DNA of 64,000 bases from Saccharomycopsis phalli (GCA_020342235.1 CP073212.1:310001-374000); one strand, 5' to 3'. Numbered from the stretch's first letter, positions 41,734 to 52,726 are shown. Program-made: numbers and translations. The notes: generated by a model from the sequence alone, not told the origin.

Positions 41734-43665
41734 ATTGCTTAGATTTACGTTTCATGAAATACACTTGGTTAGTTATTGATGTAGTCAAAACGAAATGTAG
41801 TGCGGCAAGGGAATATGAAGATAGTGTTTATGAAACAAAACTTCACGCTGGTATTCACAAGAAAAATTCACTCTGTTATTCATTAAAAAAAACTCACGCT
41901 GGTACTCATACGATACATAATGACATGGGGACTCACTGCAGAGTACTCATGAGCTGATTTCTCAGGGAAAACCACGCCGGTAATTTCCCTTGGTCATGGT
42001 TTTCATACTCAAATTATTAAACTGATTTGCATAGTACCAGAAGATATACTTAACCGGTTAGAGACTTGTCCAACTTGGCAATCCATTATAGGAGTGTCGT
42101 CGTATAGTAACTGTAGCAACAAAGGCTCTAGACCTATATGGAACTTCTGAACTTACACGGGCCACTTTTACAGGATTATACTTTTAATCACAAGTAAGGG
42201 GTATTTTGGAGTCTGGCAGATACACACAGACATTTAACATACCCATGCTTGTAAATTATGGACACGAAAAGTGGATGGATGCCTTGCCAAAATCCAATTG
42301 TTTCTGGCTTGGAAACTTTCAAACTGTCTAATGTATTGGTACCATTGCCTTCTAACTCGTTTACAGGTTACTTGTCCACTAAAATAAAGACCATTGATGT
42401 TGGTAGATAAGCGATGCGTATTACTGGGCCGGGTTATTTTGCGAGGTAAAAGTCCTGGGACGCAGGTAAGAATAGACCAAATAGGAAACGGACGAAATAG
42501 GAAAACGTGGATAGGTATCAAGGCAACCTCGGGAAAGTCAGAAAATAGTATTAAAATGTAAAAAACCAATGTGACCTTATTGCAGATACCCAAGCCCTAG
42601 ATATATGGCTACGGATACATTGGGTGGATATCCCTATGCATTTACCCTTGATAATAGTAGTGATCACGTGAATTGGTCATGAGTTGCACAGTGAAATATC
42701 AGCAGCTCCACACGCCCAGACAGTTTGATATATATTCCGACGAGGGAACTAGATCTGGAAAGTGAGTTAAAATATTTATTGAATCATCTTGGGTTTTTAC
42801 TACGCGATCAATGGTTCTAATTTGGTCAAGCTTGCATATTCTCTATCTATTAAACCATCTGTGAGAGTGAAACGCAAACGTTATTTTTAATTTTTGCAAA
42901 AATACCTGGTGATTGCAAAAATGCTCGCTGGAATTGCAAAAAAAAAAAAAGTTCATCTGAAGCAAATCCAGACGTTGCTCTTATTCTGTATAGAAGCGAA
43001 TCGTGAGTTGATACTAGAAGCAGTACAAAATACCAAATTTTATGACCAGTGAGCTTCAGGTATTATACCACAGGAACCAAGTGAATATGCAGCCCTACCC
43101 TAAAAAGCGTAGAATTTTTCTGCTGCACGTCAGGGAGCTAACTAAAAGCAGTAGTTTTCAAGTATGCCAAGAACAGAACCAAACTAGTGGGCCATAATAT
43201 ATCAATGATTTTGGGGATAATTTAAATAGAATAGGCTACTTTGTATATGAGAAGCGTGTCATATGCGTCAAGTACCCAGAATGACTAGTAATTTGCACGA
43301 ATCGCGGTATTCTATGGTGCATTGTGCGGAGATGGGGTTTTAATCTCGCCCGATTTAGTGGGGTAGATCAATTAGTTACATTGAACGACATTTACGGAAT
43401 ATCAAGTCCTGTTTTGTCATTGGGCGACATGAAAATTTTATCGCGATAGGCAAAGATATGGGTGAATAATAAGTTATTCCAAACATTATTTCCGTGTTTG
43501 TGTCGTATAATTTGCCGAGTAATATCCAAGATATTGTAATTCGTATGTTTCCAATGGAGTCATCACACAGCTTAGTGCCCCATGACACCACTGGTCCGCG
43601 CTTTCAGTTCGCTTCTTTGCATATTTTAGTATAAAAGTACCAATGATTCTCATTTGTAGCATCAA
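41734..43665. other. Intergenic between surface genes 2 and 3
   Basis: 1.9 kb of AT-rich DNA. I see no gene with coding character, and no clear repeat. A TATA box for gene 3 is at 43630-43637. Confidence 0.6.
43630..43637 (+). promoter_or_regulatory. TATA box of cell-surface gene 3
   Basis: TATAAAAG ends 28 nt before the ATG at 43666. An out-of-frame ATG lies between them at 43643. Confidence 0.45.
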
Positions 43666-44406
43666 ATGAAAACTACCTTCCCAGTATTGATTGCCGTGGC
43701 CAGTGCCATTGACTTGACTCTAGATGAAGAACATATATCCACAAACTATGCTCTATTAAGCCAGTATGCCATGACAAAGTTCACGGCTACCTCGCTCAGA
43801 AGTATAATTGCGGCCGAGATTGGGGCGATTAGTGATAATCTTAACCAAGCGGCGGAATTGGGTATGTCAACCACAATAACTAGTTTCTTTGAAAGCCTAG
43901 ACAGCATTGTGGACAATATTCAGAATTTTTCTGGCGATATAGATGCTACTTTCAGTGACGATTCTGATGGTACTTTCAGTGACGATTCTGATGGTACTTT
44001 TAGTGCTGATGGAAGTGAGGACAGAACTGTTGTGGCATCAACTCTTTCCCAGGCAACCGGATCTATTTCAGGTCCCCGGACACTTTCATTTTCAGCTACA
44101 GCAACAGGTACAGCATCAGGTACAATTTTTCGTACAGCTTCAGCTATGGAGTTGTCCTCTTCTGTGGCATTGACTACTGACGTTTCGTCAGACTCGTCGT
44201 CGTCGTCGATCGCTTCTTTTTCCAACTCTTCTTCTTCGTCGACAACTTCTTCTTCATCTTCGTTGTCGTCGACGACACTTTCTTCGTCGTCGTCTTCTTC
44301 TTCTTCCTCTCACAGCTCTGTATCTTCTACAAAAAACAACGCTGGAGAACTTGATATCTTTATTCCTTCTTTGCTTTCCATTGGTGCAATTTTTGCCCTT
44401 ATCTAG
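43666..44406 (+). CDS. GPI-type Ser-rich cell-surface protein 3
   Basis: 246 residues. Signal peptide MKTTFPVLIAVASAI, then DLTLDEEHISTNYALLSQYA, paralogous to the start of surface protein 1. The helical head continues to about 85. Three acidic repeats (ATFSDDSDGTFSDDSDGTFS) and a Ser/Thr-rich stalk with long Ser runs follow. The hydrophobic C-terminus IFIPSLLSIGAIFALI after KNNAGE fits GPI attachment. Function unknown, a cell-wall or plasma-membrane mannoprotein by layout. Serine is mostly TCT, TCG and TCC in the stalk. Confidence 0.78.
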   Translation: MKTTFPVLIAVASAIDLTLDEEHISTNYALLSQYAMTKFTATSLRSIIAAEIGAISDNLNQAAELGMSTTITSFFESLDSIVDNIQNFSGDIDATFSDDSDGTFSDDSDGTFSADGSEDRTVVASTLSQATGSISGPRTLSFSATATGTASGTIFRTASAMELSSSVALTTDVSSDSSSSSIASFSNSSSSSTTSSSSSLSSTTLSSSSSSSSSSHSSVSSTKNNAGELDIFIPSLLSIGAIFALI

Positions 44407-45399
44407 ATCTAATTTAATACACTTGCTATGATACCCTTTGGTAGGATGCCCACATGGTCAGAAGATTACCAATTAAACAAATCGTTAGTACAAGCCTTAA
44501 TATAGGTGGTAATAGGGTCCTGCTGGGCAAAAGCAGCCCAGAATATCATGAAATATTTAGCGTCATTGTATCATTCAATTCTAAATCTAAAAGGGAAAGT
44601 CATAGGGAACTTCAAAGGGAAGAACGTGTCTGGAAAAAATTACTTGCCATGTTTAGAAAACAATAATAATGCTGTATTATATACAATTTTAGTATATCAA
44701 CGCTAGTGAAAGAGGGAAATTATAATAAGTCAAACTGCTTGTCATTATTTTTTGGAGTTTATGATTTACCAGCATGGTTAGCCATGATTAATTAGGTTAT
44801 GTATAAACTTCTTAAATAATTGTTTTGTTCCTTTATATTGAATAACCGGATGTGTATGATAGCTAAACGATAATTGTCTGTATATCACAGTGGAATTCCC
44901 ACCTTCTTATAGAAGATGGTATTGTATTGTATTATTTTGTTTAAAGCTATAGCTATACTTTGGCTCCGGAGAAGATGGTTGATCTTCATGCATACCGACC
45001 GGGATTATCTTGCCAGGTATACTAAGAATTCTTGCGCCACAATTGATCTGGTGTGTTTAGTATATGGACTCAGTCGGTAAACAACTGAACCACGACATTA
45101 TTCAATCCTAAGCTGCATATCTTGACTTTGGCATTTATGTAAACCGCCGGCAACAGATTTCGTGTAGGCTGAAGCGGAGCAGTGATGGCATGTAATTATA
45201 ATGGAAACACTACAGCAAAGATAGAATAAAGATGGTACAGCAAGATATTAAAGATAATACAGCAAGATATTAAAGATAATACAGCAAGATATTAAAGATA
45301 ATACAGCAAGATATTAAAGATAGTACAGCAAGATAATAAAAAGATATTACAGTAAACTTGGCACCACGTGATCTTAGCATGCATATATAAGCGGTGAAC
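44407..45399. other. Intergenic to the ILS1 3' end
   Basis: About 1 kb, AT-rich. The 22-bp array at 45211-45350 lies next to the ILS1 stop. Two overlapping short frames at 44454-44706 have no recognised features. Confidence 0.6.
45211..45350 (+). repeat. 22-bp array at the ILS1 3' end
   Basis: About five units of TACAGCAAGATATTAAAGAT plus two bases, ending about 50 bp from the ILS1 stop codon at 45400. Confidence 0.93.
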
Positions 45400-48300
45400 T
45401 CACAATCTCAACAAACGCAACTTAAATGTAGCGTCGCGGATCTCTTGTTCTTCCTCGGCAATGACTTCCTTGTTGACTTCCTTATAAGGCGTGATTTCTC
45501 CGTGACAGGTTTTCTCCAACAACGTCGAGTACTCGCTGATAATCTTATCCAAGCCAAGAGGATCGTTGATCAAATGGTATTGGACAAGAACGTCATCGGT
45601 GGCTTGCAAGCCTCCCTTCTTTCTCAAACGTTGGATACGGTTGACGACCTCACGAGCAATACCCTCGGTCTTCATGTCGTCATAGATGTTGACATCCAAA
45701 ATCACCAAAACGTCGTTATCAGTTCGCGACTCTTGCCCGTTGTCGGCCTCAGGCAATCCACGAATGACGTTCAAGTCACCGCGGACCAACTTGATGCCTT
45801 CAATGGTGATTTCACCGGTCTCAAGGTAGTTCTGCACTTGTTGCGACGTCAAGTTTGGCAAGGCGTTTTTGACGATCTTGACGTCCTTCTTCAACTTCTT
45901 GCCGAGAGTAGGCCAGTCAGCAACAGCACTGTAGACGACACCGTACTTGTTTTCATCGGACGTGATGACCAACTCGCGGACGTTCAACTCCTCGAGAATG
46001 TACTTCTCAAGAGACTTGATGTCCTTCAAGTACTGCTGATCAGAGTGCAAGATGACCAATGTCTTCAACGGGGTCTTCAAGGAGATGGTCTTCTTGTCAC
46101 GGATATTACGACCAAGCTCAATGACCTTCTGCATGCGACCGACTGCGACTTCAATCGAGCTGTCGAATTTGGACTTGTCAACGACAGGGTAGCTCAAGAA
46201 GTGAATCGAGCGGGTATCCTTGCTGTAGTTGGCCAAGAAGTCGGCAGAGAAGAACCCTGACAACTGCTTGTAGATGTTGTCGGCCAAGAATGGCGTGAAT
46301 GGGGCCATTGCACGAGAGAGCGTCAACAAGGTGATGGCCAATGTGTTGAGAGCCCGGAGTCCATCGGCGACGCCCAGCTCGCACTTGAGTCTCCGACGGT
46401 TGAAGCGGATGTACCAGTTGGTCAAGTCGTCGATCAACCGAAGCAACTTCGGTACCACGGTGTAGAGTCGGTATTGCTTCATCTCCTGATGGATGTACTC
46501 AATCAATGATTGGAGCGAGGCCAAGATCCATCTGTCCATGACGTTGTCCGACTCGAGTTTCGGGTCATATTGGAACGCAATGTCCTCGTTTTTCTTCAAG
46601 AGTGCCACCTGGCCCTCCAAGAACTTGTATGAGTTCAACCACGGCAACAACACCTTTGAGACAACCTCCTTGACCCCGACCTCGTCGAATCGGAGGGTTT
46701 CGCCCTTGAGGACCGGCGAGTTGATCAAGTAGAGACGGAGTGCATCGGCGCCGAACTTGTCCAAGATCAACATTGGGTCAGGGTAGTTCTTCAAGCGCTT
46801 GGACATCTTCTTACCGTCACCAGCAAGAACAATACCATTGACAATGACGTTTTGGTATGGCGCGGTGTTGAAAAGATGGGTGCCGAGGACCGTCAAGGTG
46901 TAGAACCAGCCTCTGGTCTGGTCCAATCCCTCGGCGATGAAGTTTGCCGGGAAGATGCGCTTGAACGAGTCGGTGTTTTCAAACGGATAGTGCTGGGAGC
47001 CGTACGGCATTGAGCCCGACTCAAACCAGCAGTCGAACACGTCCTCGACTCTTTTCAAGAGCCCGTTACCCTTTTTGGACGGGATGGTGATGTCATCGAT
47101 GCTGTCACGATGCAAGTCGGAGATGTCGCTACGGCCGGACAATCGCTGCAACTCCTCGACCGACGATACGCAGACAATCTCCTCAAAGTCGTCGGAGGCC
47201 CACAACGGGATCGGAGTGCCCCAGTAGCGACTCCGGGAGAAGTTCCAGTCCCGAGCGTTGCCGATCCAGGCCAAGAACCGGTTCTTGACGGTCTGAGGCA
47301 CCCAGTGGGTCTTTTCGACGTTGGCCAACATGTCAGGCACAATGTCGGCCACCAGAATGAACCACGCTGGGATGGTCCGCTGGATCAAGGGGGTGTCTGA
47401 TCTCCAGCAGAATGGGTACGCGTGGCGAAGCTGAGCATTGACAAGAATGCTTCCTTTGGCCACAAGGTCCTTGATGATCTTCTTGTCGGCATCCTTGACG
47501 TACTGGCCCTGGAAGTCCGGCACTTCGTCGGTGAAACATCCCCGGTCGTCCAATGGACATGGCGGCGGGTTCTTGGCGTCGATGATGCCCCATCGTGTAC
47601 AGATGTTGAAATCGTCCTCACCATGGGCCGGAGCCTGCTGCACGATACCCGTACCACTGTCGGCCGAGACGTACGAGTCGCTAATGACCTTGAACGCCCG
47701 GTCCTTGAACTGCTCGTAAAAGTAGCTGAACACCGGCTTAAACTTAAGCCCAACCAAGTCCTTACCCTTGATCTTCTCGACGATCTTCAACTTCTCCTTC
47801 TTAGGTTTCTTGTACAACGTGGTGAGAAGATGCTCAAGGAGGATGAAGTTCCGGTCCTTGGTCTCGTCATACACTTTGACGTACTCAAACTCCTCGTTCA
47901 CACAGAGCGCAAGGTTACTTGGCAACGTCCACGGGGTGGTTGTCCACGCTACAAGCATGGTCTTGGCGTCGTCCACCAACTCAAACCCAACGGTGATTGC
48001 CGGATCAAGCACGTCCTTATAATTCTGCTGGGCCTCAAAAGACGACAACGGTGTGGTCAAACCGGTGGAGTACGGCATCACCCGGAACCCACGGTACACC
48101 ACTCCCTTCTTGTACAACTCGCCAAACACCCACCAGATCGACTCCATGAATGTGGGGTACAATGTCTTGTAGTCGTTGTCAAAGTCAATCCACCGGCCCA
48201 ACCGGCCAATGGTATGGCGCCACTCCTCCGCGTGGCGCATCACAATCGCCCGGCACTCGGCATTGTACTTGTCAATTCCAAGGGTCATCACGTCGCTCTT

Positions 48301-48612
48301 TCCGGTGATGCCAAGCTTCTTGTCAATCTCGTGTTCCACAGGAACTCCATGAGTGTCCCAGCCAAAGCGCCGCTCCACATGGTACCCGTTCATCGACCAG
48401 AACCGCGGGACAACGTCCTTGATGGTCGACGCCAAAATGTGGCCGTAGTGTGGGGCTCCAGTCGCAAACGGCGGGCCGTCGTAGAATCCCCATTCAGGCT
48501 TTCCCTCGTTCAACCGGTTGGACGTGTGGAACGCATCAATCTCGTTCCAGAACGCCAACACCTTCTCTTCCTCCTTGGGGAAGGAAAACCCAGTCTGTTG
48601 TTCTTCTGCCAT
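45400..48612 (-). CDS. ILS1: Isoleucyl-tRNA synthetase, cytosolic
   Basis: Charges tRNA-Ile. 1070 residues from the ATG at 48612 (MAEEQQTGFSFPKEEEKVLA). Earlier in-frame codons are not ATG. Class I motifs: HYGH at 55-58 in DGPPFATGAPHYGH and KMSKR at 602-606 in GDGKKMSKRLKNYPDP. Editing domain sequences such as WTTTPWTLPSNLALCVNEEF and GTGIVQQAPAHGEDD are present, followed by the anticodon-binding helical region (WYIRFNRRRLKCELG) and a C-terminal extension typical of eukaryotic cytosolic enzymes. No mitochondrial presequence is evident. Leu codons are mainly TTG and CTC. Two long plus-strand frames (45394-46260, 47422-48621) are antisense shadows. Confidence 0.98.
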   Translation of the reverse strand: MAEEQQTGFSFPKEEEKVLAFWNEIDAFHTSNRLNEGKPEWGFYDGPPFATGAPHYGHILASTIKDVVPRFWSMNGYHVERRFGWDTHGVPVEHEIDKKLGITGKSDVMTLGIDKYNAECRAIVMRHAEEWRHTIGRLGRWIDFDNDYKTLYPTFMESIWWVFGELYKKGVVYRGFRVMPYSTGLTTPLSSFEAQQNYKDVLDPAITVGFELVDDAKTMLVAWTTTPWTLPSNLALCVNEEFEYVKVYDETKDRNFILLEHLLTTLYKKPKKEKLKIVEKIKGKDLVGLKFKPVFSYFYEQFKDRAFKVISDSYVSADSGTGIVQQAPAHGEDDFNICTRWGIIDAKNPPPCPLDDRGCFTDEVPDFQGQYVKDADKKIIKDLVAKGSILVNAQLRHAYPFCWRSDTPLIQRTIPAWFILVADIVPDMLANVEKTHWVPQTVKNRFLAWIGNARDWNFSRSRYWGTPIPLWASDDFEEIVCVSSVEELQRLSGRSDISDLHRDSIDDITIPSKKGNGLLKRVEDVFDCWFESGSMPYGSQHYPFENTDSFKRIFPANFIAEGLDQTRGWFYTLTVLGTHLFNTAPYQNVIVNGIVLAGDGKKMSKRLKNYPDPMLILDKFGADALRLYLINSPVLKGETLRFDEVGVKEVVSKVLLPWLNSYKFLEGQVALLKKNEDIAFQYDPKLESDNVMDRWILASLQSLIEYIHQEMKQYRLYTVVPKLLRLIDDLTNWYIRFNRRRLKCELGVADGLRALNTLAITLLTLSRAMAPFTPFLADNIYKQLSGFFSADFLANYSKDTRSIHFLSYPVVDKSKFDSSIEVAVGRMQKVIELGRNIRDKKTISLKTPLKTLVILHSDQQYLKDIKSLEKYILEELNVRELVITSDENKYGVVYSAVADWPTLGKKLKKDVKIVKNALPNLTSQQVQNYLETGEITIEGIKLVRGDLNVIRGLPEADNGQESRTDNDVLVILDVNIYDDMKTEGIAREVVNRIQRLRKKGGLQATDDVLVQYHLINDPLGLDKIISEYSTLLEKTCHGEITPYKEVNKEVIAEEEQEIRDATFKLRLLRL

Positions 48613-49037
48613 TGTGTGTAGTGAAAAGTTTGCTGGCCGATTATCAAGATCCACGGGCGTTACCCGGGCGTGACTAATCCATGCTGAGGCTGCTGAGCAG
48701 CCTGGTTATGTAATCATATTAATATTTATTTTGTATTTACTATATATTGTCTAAGGCATGCGGTTTTTTTGACAAATGTATTTTTACTCAGGAAAATCAT
48801 GAGGCAGCATTGCTGTTGAAACCTTTGTCGACCCTCATTTGGTTGCTATTAATGTTGGTATAGTGTATGCTTGTCGAGGTGACTTGGATTGCATAGAGTT
48901 TCAGCCGTATGCGAATTCCCTAGAAATTGTCCTACGAAATTATAAAGTTATGAAATGACAAAGTTATAGAAATCACGAAATCATTGAAATCTCCATACAG
49001 AATTTTTCACCCTACGCAGTTGGTGACAATAACTCAA

Positions 49038-49107
49038 ACTTGACCATGAGACAGACTTGACCATGAGACAGACTTGACCATGAGACAGACTTGACCATGA
49101 GACAGAC
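49038..49107 (+). repeat. 17-bp array, four copies
   Basis: ACTTGACCATGAGACAG is repeated four times without change. Confidence 0.95.
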
Positions 49108-49799
49108 TTTTGCTACCATAAACTTCATTATCTGACCTGGTCAAGTTTGCGTCGCCGGCCAAACACTACAACTGTAGAATTTTATTTGTACAGGATTCTA
49201 CACATTAGTGCTGGATGGGTAGATTCCTTTATTTTACAGCATCACAAGGGCACCCGGCAGGTAGTCCCTCTGGAGGCGAGACTCTATAGCTCCTTCTGAG
49301 TCATTTCTTTGTCAGTTTTTAATCCCATTTCAAGGGTTTTCTCTCGACTCAAACTTAGCGGCGTTGTCCTTGGTTTTTTTAGACGGTGAAACATCCATCT
49401 CACCCCCAGAGGAGCCTAGTATATCTATAGAAGTACATAAACATGATGTTGTTATTTGTTTTGTACAATTTACTGGTGTGTTATTCACAATTCCAACAGT
49501 GATTGTTATTTTCCGTCAAGTTGGAAATCCCATATAACTGTAAATTGCATATGGACAAGTCATGTTGGTGCCGCGAGATACTGTCCATGTCTATTTAAAG
49601 CGGTGGTCTAAAAATAGTTGAATGGGAGGATAGCTGGATTTATACTGGCTAATTTATAGGATTGACTTTTGCCAGTTGACGTTCCTACCCTCTATGCAAG
49701 ATCCTATATATTGATGCAATGCCATTGTCATGCAATAGCAGAATTGAAATGACATTACTATACAATACAATAGTAGAATTAGAATGCTACAACACATGG

Positions 49800-50092
49800 T
49801 CATCACTGTATAATTCTATAGTCACAATGCACATTAGCCATTTCTATACCATTACTATATAATTCTATAGTCACAATGCACATTAGTCATTTCTATGCCA
49901 TTACTATATAATTCAATAATCACAATTGTAATGCTACAATGCAATAGCCACTTCTATGCCATTACTATATAATTCAATAATCACAATTGTAATGCTACAA
50001 TGCAATAGCCACTTCTATGCCATTACTATATAATTCAATAATCACAATTGTGATGCTACAATGCAATAGCCACTTCTATGCCACCACTCACA
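49800..50092 (-). repeat. About 49- to 61-bp array at the ARG7 3' end
   Basis: Five to six units share CATTACTATATAATTC. The three rightmost units of about 61 bp are near-identical. The array stops within 5 bp of the ARG7 stop codon at 50097. Confidence 0.93.
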
Positions 50093-50096
50093 ACTC

Positions 50097-51377
50097 CTAA
50101 CTTCGGTACAGCCCGTTGATGGTGACATATTCATGCGACAAGTCGCACGTCCAAAAGTACGCATCCACACCCTTGCCCGTCCCAATATCAATGTCAATGG
50201 TATAACTCTCCTGCCGCAAAATGTCCGTGGCCCTGTCCTCGTCCACTGGTCTTGGCTCACCGTTGACCAACATGCGCAACGGCTCCGACCCGTCGTCCGG
50301 AACAAAGCTGACCGAGGTGTGCTCCGGAACAACGTCGTCGCCAGTGTCTTTTGCGTATCCAATGGCCGACAAGATGCGGCCCCAGTTGGCATCGTGGCCA
50401 TAGAGCGCGGTTTTCACTAGCGGCGAGTTTGCCACGCTGGACGCGATCCGCTTGGCAATGTCGTAGCTGGAGCAGTCCTTGACGTGAATGGTGACGAATT
50501 TAGTGGCGCCTTCGCCGTCGCGGACAACCAACTGGGACAATTTCTGGGCAAACTGGGTGATGTTGTCTCTAAAAAACTCAAACTCCAGGCTCTGCTCGGT
50601 GATCTCGGGCCCACCTGCTGCACCATTGGACAAGGCAAGAATCGTGTCGTTTGTCGACATGTCTCCGTCGACGCTGATGCAGTTGTACAGCCGGTCCGCA
50701 GAGTACTGCAAGATGCTGGCCAATGCCTTTTGCGAAATCGGCGCGTCGGTAACAAAGGCTCCAAGAAGCGTCGCCATGTTTGGTGCAATCATCCCAGCAC
50801 CTTTGGAGATTCCGGCAATGCGGTACTCACGGCCGTTCAAATGGAACGCCTTGGACACTAATTTTGGGAACGTGTCGGTGGTCATGATTCCCTCTGCGCA
50901 CCGGAGCCAGTTGATGTGGGTGTCACCAAAATGAGCCTCATCTGCCACTAACTTGCCAATTCCTCCGACGATCTTGTCAATTGGAAGGTACTGGCCAATT
51001 ACCCCGGTCGACATCACCAAAGACCCGTCTTTTGTCCCCGTGGCTTGGCCAAGACGATTCACCATGGCCCGTGCATCTTTCATGCCGGTTTCCCCGGTAA
51101 CCGCATTGGCACATCCGCTATTGACCACAATAGAGTGGATGTTTGTGCCACCAGACGCCTTGAGCACATCCTTTGTCACCAATACCGGTGCGGCGGGGAA
51201 CTTGCTGGTGGTAAATACCCCAGCTGCAGTACATGGGGTCTTGGAAAAAATCACCGACAAGTCCAAGGCACGGGTCTTTTTTATGCCGCTGGCAATGGCG
51301 CCCACAAGAAATCCCTTTGGATATTTTCCAGATAATGGCACGAACCGGCCATACTTTGATACTGGCATCTGACTCAT
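50097..51377 (-). CDS. ARG7: Ornithine acetyltransferase Arg7 (ArgJ family)
   Basis: Bifunctional glutamate N-acetyltransferase/ornithine acetyltransferase of arginine synthesis, normally mitochondrial and self-cleaved into two subunits. 426 residues from the ATG at 51377. Seen: [54 protein letters not shown], and the autoprocessing site [14 protein letters not shown] with the nucleophile Thr203. Then come [20 protein letters not shown] and [16 protein letters not shown]. The codon before YNCISVDGD is CTG (50688-50690) at a position where the family has Ser. The N-terminus ([20 protein letters not shown]) is short with no clear mitochondrial presequence. It is divergent from MAD2, with 126 bp between starts. 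Confidence 0.97.
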   Translation of the reverse strand: MSQMPVSKYGRFVPLSGKYPKGFLVGAIASGIKKTRALDLSVIFSKTPCTAAGVFTTSKFPAAPVLVTKDVLKASGGTNIHSIVVNSGCANAVTGETGMKDARAMVNRLGQATGTKDGSLVMSTGVIGQYLPIDKIVGGIGKLVADEAHFGDTHINWLRCAEGIMTTDTFPKLVSKAFHLNGREYRIAGISKGAGMIAPNMATLLGAFVTDAPISQKALASILQYSADRLYNCISVDGDMSTNDTILALSNGAAGGPEITEQSLEFEFFRDNITQFAQKLSQLVVRDGEGATKFVTIHVKDCSSYDIAKRIASSVANSPLVKTALYGHDANWGRILSAIGYAKDTGDDVVPEHTSVSFVPDDGSEPLRMLVNGEPRPVDEDRATDILRQESYTIDIDIGTGKGVDAYFWTCDLSHEYVTINGLYRS

Positions 51378-51503
51378 CCACGACTCCACAAGGTCCTTTT
51401 ATATACAAGGGCTCATAACACCATGGGCTCATAACCAAACATACAATCACCCGTGCCCATAACCAAATTCAATGATTTCGTTCAAGGTGGTTTAGATGAG
51501 CCC
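51378..51503. promoter_or_regulatory. Shared ARG7/MAD2 promoter
   Basis: 126 bp between divergent start codons. On the ARG7 strand, TATATAAAAG (51396-51405) lies only 18 nt before the ARG7 ATG. GGGCTCATAACC-type words occur twice (51410-51434). Confidence 0.55.
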
Positions 51504-52166
51504 ATGGGTGATCACTTGACCAGGAATAGGATTGCACTCAAAGGGTCGTCGAAGATCGTGGCAGACTACTTTGAATACTCAATCAACTCCCTCTTGTACC
51601 AGCGGGACATTTACCCGGCAGAGGACTTCGAAGTGGTCAAAAAGTATGGCATCTATCTAATGATGACTGTGGATGAAGATGTCCGTGAGTATATTCAGAA
51701 GATCATGTCGCAATTAAAAAGTAAGTAGTTTGCCTCCCAAGTCTTGCTAACTCTAGGATGGGTGACGGGCGGGAAAATCACCAAGTTGGTCGTGCCGATT
51801 CTCAACAAGGATACAAACGAAGTCGTGGAGCGCTGGGAATTCAACTTGGAGATCATCAACATGCAGCTGCTGTTGCAGCCTGTGCTGGAAAAGCCAAAAG
51901 AGGAAATACAAAGAGAAATCCAGGCTATCATCCGCCAAATCACCTCCTCGATCACGTTTCTTCCAATCCTCGAGGGGCCCCACACCTTCAATATCTTGGT
52001 GCATACCCATCGCAGCGCCAACGCAATGGACCCGCAGCAGTGGGTCGAATCTGGTGGCGAAAGTGGTCAGATTGTCGGCGAAAACGAGGCAGTCAAGTTC
52101 CGTAGCTTCACCACCGGCGACCACAAGGTGGATACTATAGTGAGTTACAAGGTTAATGACAGGTGA
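51504..52166 (+). CDS. MAD2: Spindle checkpoint protein Mad2, one intron
   Basis: HORMA-domain protein of the spindle assembly checkpoint, inhibitor of Cdc20-APC/C. The coding sequence is join(51504..51720,51757..52166), 208 residues. Exon 1 encodes MGDHLTRNRIALKGSSKIVA, YFEYSINSLLYQRDIYPAED and ends in QLK. Exon 2 resumes RWVTGGKITKLVVPILNKDT, then EVVERWEFNLEI, IIRQITSSITFLPILEGPHT and a C-terminal safety-belt segment with FTTGDHKVDTIVSYKV. The 36-nt intron has GTAAGT and GCTAACTCTAG. Upstream in-frame codons back to 51453 include no ATG, so 51504 is chosen. APC11, which encodes a core subunit of the Mad2-regulated complex, is the next gene. Confidence 0.96.
51721..51756 (+). other. MAD2 intron, 36 nt
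   Basis: GTAAGT donor, branch-like TTGCTAAC, acceptor CTAG five nucleotides after it. The junction restores the conserved RW of Mad2. Confidence 0.93.
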
Positions 52167-52208
52167 AGCGAGACGAGTGATGTTGGTTTTTATAATTTAT
52201 TTACGATA

Positions 52209-52272
52209 TGGTTCAATTTCATTAGCATTTACTTTGTAATTGGTTCAATTTCCTTAGCATTTACCTTGTAAT
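52209..52272 (+). repeat. 32-bp tandem duplication at the MAD2 3' end
   Basis: Two copies of a unit starting TGGTTCAATTTC and ending TTTGTAAT or CTTGTAAT, about 43 bp beyond the MAD2 stop. Confidence 0.9.
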
Positions 52273-52420
52273 TTGCACTTTTAATTAGCCTTCAAGTCGC
52301 TCATACATATCTCGTGATGTTGAATTTCCAAACATGTCTTGTCGATGGATTTCCTCAGGCCAGCGATTGGCCTTGATTTGGCCTTGTGATTTGATGTGTT
52401 GATATGGAGAAGCTTCTGCA

Positions 52421-52530
52421 GTTGTATAGACAAGCTTTTTGTCTGTTGCCAACTTTTTTGTTAGCTGTATAGACAAGCTATTTGTCTGTTGTCAAGCTTT
52501 TTATTAGCTGTATAGACAAGCTTTTTGGTG
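52421..52530 (+). repeat. About 43-bp array, three copies
   Basis: Units contain GTATAGACAAGC, TTTTTGTCTGTTG and TTTTTTGTTAGCT. It lies between convergent MAD2 and APC11. Confidence 0.9.
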
Positions 52531-52726
52531 CTGATATATGTATAGATATTCTCCTAATATCAATATCCATCTTTCCATTAAACTTGATTAATCAATTTCT
52601 AACATGACACGTTTATCCTTCAATGATTCACCTCTACACTTTCTCCTTTTCTTCTTCTTTCTACTCTCCTCTCCCTTCTCTCCTACTCGCTCCATTCCCA
52701 TATAAATCTCTCAACCCTAATCCTCA

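Larger units (their letters stand above)
48613..50096. other. Intergenic, ILS1 promoter to ARG7 3' end
   Basis: 1.5 kb with no gene. It has a 17-bp array (49038-49107) and a longer-unit array next to ARG7 (49800-50092). At 49420-49443 there is a CTAGTATATCTATAGAAGTA block, similar to the inverted ends of the element at 59084-59635. Confidence 0.65.
52167..52726. other. Convergent intergenic, MAD2 and APC11
   Basis: About 560 bp with two repeat blocks, 52209-52272 and 52421-52530. No gene is seen. Confidence 0.7.

Noticed and set aside
42234-42593. 119-codon minus-strand frame in the surface-gene island
   Set aside because: No recognisable start context, domain or compositional support. Expected by chance in AT-rich DNA.
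45394-46260. 288-codon plus-strand frame
   Set aside because: Antisense of the ILS1 C-terminal region.
47422-48621. 399-codon plus-strand frame
   Set aside because: Antisense of the ILS1 catalytic region.
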